The notes below the pieces were generated by a model. It was not told the origin of the DNA. It did not search any database and was given only the letters and a program-made list of their open reading frames with translations. The position numbers and the translations under genes are program-made. DNA of 32,030 nucleotides from NCBI GenBank assembly GCA_020025275.1, contig JAHHSI010000027.1:1-32030 (forward strand), in the 5' to 3' direction. Shown piece after piece: positions 30,403-32,030 of this stretch. This DNA is from Oscillospiraceae bacterium. Lineage in GTDB: Bacteria > Bacillota > Clostridia > Oscillospirales > Oscillospiraceae. Position 1 is the stretch's first letter. Every line of letters starts with the position of its first letter.

Positions 30403-30700
30403 AGGGACTCTCCGGCAAGGCCCTCCCTGCTCCGGTATCCCTCGCATCCACGAAAAAATCCCTTGCTATGCCCAGAGACGGCAGAGCAAGGGATTTCTTA
30501 TCCATGGTTCCATGGGCCGAAAGCGCCCCGACAACACAGGGCGTCGCAGAGGGATATGCACATTTGTCCCAGAAGGGCGGCTCCTGCAAGGTGCGCTGTC
30601 CGCTCCGGCATCCTCGGAGACAGCCCCCGTCGGTCCACAGCGGCAGGGCCGGCATGGACACCGGAAATGGGCCCCAACGGCGCCTCTGTCTCCCCCATGG
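30403..30700. other. Intergenic stretch without a gene
   Basis: Apart from the hairpin at 30453-30496, I see no supported gene between the MBL and TRIC genes. Short open frames on both strands lack ribosome sites and recognisable motifs. Confidence 0.55.
30453..30496 (-). terminator. Probable terminator of the TRIC gene
   Basis: A 12-bp stem AAATCCCTTGCT with AGCAAGGGATTT (30456-30467 with 30485-30496) and 17-nt loop. On minus it ends in a six-T run; on plus in a weaker TTTCTT, so it may also stop the MBL transcript. It lies about 200 nt past the TRIC stop. Confidence 0.7.
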
Positions 30701-31345
30701 TCACTCCATGGCTTCGTCGATCTGGGCCTTGGGCAGGCTCCAGCGGTAGTGAGCGGCCAGCAGTCGAATAACGACCACCACACCGCCGCCCAGCAGCAAG
30801 GCGGCCTCTTCGCCCCACAGCTGGCGGACCACTTCCCACACCAGTGCCCCCATCAGGGCGGCGCAGGCATAGATATGCTTATGGAAAATATAGGGCAGAT
30901 CCCCTGCCATCACATCGCGCAGCACGCCGCCGCCCACACCCGTCAGCGTACCAAGAAAGGCCACCGTGAACCAGCTGCCGTCCGGCAGCACGTGAAACGC
31001 CGTCTGGGCGCCGATCACGGTAAAGATGCCCAGTCCCAGCGAGTCGCTCCAGAGCATGGTCAGTTCATAGGCACGGGGCGTCTTCATCAAATGCCGGCGC
31101 ACGGCCGGAATAAAGAAGAGGGCCGCCGTCACCGCCGCTGCCGTCACCGACAGAGGGTCGGAAAAGATCGACGGCGGTGTGATCCCCAGCATCAGATCCC
31201 GGACGATCCCGCCGCCCACCGCCGTGGTCAGGCCCAAAACGATCACACCCAGCATATCCATCTGCTTGCGCAGCCCTGTCATGGCACCGGACACGGCAAA
31301 GGCCACCGTGCCGATCAGATTTCCCAACAACATCAATGTATCCAT
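30701..31345 (-). CDS. TRIC/UPF0126 family membrane protein, glycine-riboswitch controlled (candidate glycine transporter)
   Basis: A 214-residue integral membrane protein with about seven segments, made of two UPF0126 repeats. The first repeat carries FAVSGAMTGLRKQMDMLGVI and TAVGGGIVRDLMLGITPP; the second carries SDSLGLGIFTVIGAQTA and TGVGGGVLRDVMAGDLPYI. GGGxxRD in each half is the family hallmark. Prokaryotic TRIC proteins were first described as cation channels, but relatives have been linked to glycine uptake. The tandem glycine riboswitch with terminator directly upstream on the same strand supports a glycine-related role; the direction of transport and the ON/OFF sense remain inference. 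The ATG has AGGAGGAG 4-6 nt upstream, just after the terminator T run. Confidence 0.9.
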   Translation of the reverse strand: MDTLMLLGNLIGTVAFAVSGAMTGLRKQMDMLGVIVLGLTTAVGGGIVRDLMLGITPPSIFSDPLSVTAAAVTAALFFIPAVRRHLMKTPRAYELTMLWSDSLGLGIFTVIGAQTAFHVLPDGSWFTVAFLGTLTGVGGGVLRDVMAGDLPYIFHKHIYACAALMGALVWEVVRQLWGEEAALLLGGGVVVVIRLLAAHYRWSLPKAQIDEAME

Positions 31346-31358
31346 TCTTTCTCCTCCT

Positions 31359-31398
31359 AAAAAAAACAGAGTAAGCCCCTTAGGGCTTACTCTGTTTT
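31359..31398 (-). terminator. Riboswitch-linked intrinsic terminator before the TRIC gene
   Basis: Minus strand: a perfect 16-bp stem (31363-31378 with 31383-31398), 4-nt loop, and an eight-T run. It lies between the aptamers and the ribosome site, so it is the likely expression platform. Confidence 0.9.
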
Positions 31399-31399
31399 G

Positions 31400-31546
31400 T
31401 GACCTGAAAGATGCTCAGAACGTATTGTTCCGATTGCTTCGTCGGTGCGCACCGCGCTCTCCAGAGGGCGATCGGGATCCAGTCCGTTTGCCTGAGAGTA
31501 TTACCCCTTCGGCGGCTGCAATCCAGCGCTCTCCCATGACCCGTCA
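31400..31546 (-). ncRNA. Tandem glycine riboswitch
   Basis: On the minus strand two aptamers follow each other. Aptamer 1 runs from GGGAGAGC (5' end near 31535) through GCCGCCGAAGGGGTAA and ACTCTCAGGCAAACGGAC. Aptamer 2 runs from CTCTGGAGAGC through GCACCGACGAAGCAA and CTTTCAGGTCA near 31400. GGAGAG, CCGAAGGGG and CTCAGGCAAA are the conserved glycine-aptamer core; the second aptamer is slightly degenerate (CTTTCAGGT for CTCTCAGGT). The strong terminator at 31359-31398 follows, then the TRIC ribosome site. A TATACT box at 31553-31558 could start the transcript near 31546, without a recognisable -35; readthrough from the hydrogenase gene is the alternative, since no terminator separates them. 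Confidence 0.88.
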
Positions 31547-31586
31547 TCTCGCAGTATAAACTTTCAAATAATCCTCCGGCGGGGGC

Positions 31587-32030
31587 TTACTCCATAGGGT
31601 CCTCGTGGATCAGACTGCGATACTCCAGATACTCCGTATCCAGCGGATTCTCCTTGGGCGCACACTTCTGATACTGCGCCAACAGGCGGGCCGCCTTTTC
31701 CGGCGGCTGGATCGTACCGGCACCGGAGATGCAGCCACCGGGGCAGGCCATGCCCTCCAGCAGGTAGCCGTCATATTCTCCTCTGCGTGCCCTCTGCAGC
31801 ATCTTGCGGCACTCACGCAGGCCCTGTGCCGCCACTGTCTTGACCTCTGTACCGGGATGCGTACGCTCGATGACCTTCTCCACGGCCTTGGCCACGCCGC
31901 CGCCGGCGGCAAAGCCCACACCAGGCGCCGACGCCTCGTAATCTCCGGGGACGCCCTCCAGCTCCTCAAGGTGGATATTCTTGGCCTCAAACATACCACG
32001 CAGCTCTTCAAATGTCAACACAAAGTCCAC
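31587..32030 (-). CDS. [FeFe]-hydrogenase, C-terminal part (5' end beyond window)
   Basis: The last 147 residues of an iron-only hydrogenase large-subunit-type protein. Recognisable are VDFVLTFEELRGMF, GVGFAAGGGVAKAVEKVIE and the H-cluster motif EGMACPGGCISGAG, whose cysteines bind the [4Fe-4S] of the active site (motif P3, MxCxxGC). The C-terminal ETG-like stretch ends LDTEYLEYRSLIHEDPME. The last motif continues with SGAGTIQPP rather than the NGGGQP of classical HydA, suggesting a different subgroup; whether it evolves hydrogen, takes it up or senses it cannot be told from this fragment. The frame is open to the right edge, so the start and N-terminal iron-sulfur domains lie outside. Confidence 0.9.
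   Translation of the reverse strand: MDFVLTFEELRGMFEAKNIHLEELEGVPGDYEASAPGVGFAAGGGVAKAVEKVIERTHPGTEVKTVAAQGLRECRKMLQRARRGEYDGYLLEGMACPGGCISGAGTIQPPEKAARLLAQYQKCAPKENPLDTEYLEYRSLIHEDPME

Noticed and set aside
30466..30839. Minus-strand open frames downstream of and overlapping the TRIC gene end
   Set aside because: Partly shadows of the TRIC C-terminus, without ribosome sites; the terminator hairpin lies within them.

Overview
The window looks like a chromosomal segment of a GC-rich, anaerobic, spore-forming Firmicute. Oscillospiraceae (Oscillospirales) is the best guess. The evidence is the spoVAD-spoVAE pair, the C-terminal part of an [FeFe]-hydrogenase, Firmicute families such as YlmH, YnzC (DUF896), DUF1292 and XpaC, strong AGGAGG ribosome sites, and housekeeping-sigma promoters of TTGNNN-N17-TATAAT type. 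I saw no phage, insertion sequence or CRISPR array. The species assignment is inference.

Layout, left to right. A ClC chloride channel/antiporter (minus, cut by the left edge) diverges from serC, which ends at a clear terminator. A gene-free stretch with short direct repeats follows. Next come a class A penicillin-binding protein (minus), a DUF1292 protein, an independently transcribed structured RNA of unassigned family (about 6176-6440), a membrane-anchored parvulin-type foldase, and the tRNA dehydratase TcdA with a possible decayed gene behind it. A minus-strand cluster follows: a 29-residue microprotein, an XdhC-family Moco-enzyme accessory protein and a Nudix hydrolase. Next is the overlapping minus operon ABC exporter - YlmH - YnzC - XpaC, then a zinc-ribbon/Big2 membrane protein, then udk on the plus strand.

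The middle holds a compact phosphate importer operon, pstSCAB. It lies between two identical tRNA-Leu(CAG) genes; the second is paired with a tRNA-Leu(GAG). A PaaI-type thioesterase lies between pstB and the second tRNA group. To the right are a sirtuin divergent from an ArsC/Spx-like protein that lacks its catalytic cysteine, a cation diffusion facilitator, a cysteine-rich putative zinc protein divergent from spoVAD-spoVAE, a SLOG/DUF1273 protein, a RibU-like ECF riboflavin-binding component, DNA polymerase IV and a GTP-free MBL-fold hydrolase started by GTG. The right edge holds a tandem glycine riboswitch with terminator controlling a TRIC/UPF0126 membrane protein, and the end of an [FeFe]-hydrogenase gene.

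Most of the window is ordinary core chromosome. The items most worth a second look are the structured RNA after the DUF1292 gene, two small ORFs that standard annotation would probably miss (11126-11215 and 24599-24775), the riboswitch-controlled TRIC gene, the cysteine-less ArsC-like protein, and the ten-cysteine protein sharing an intergenic region with spoVAD.
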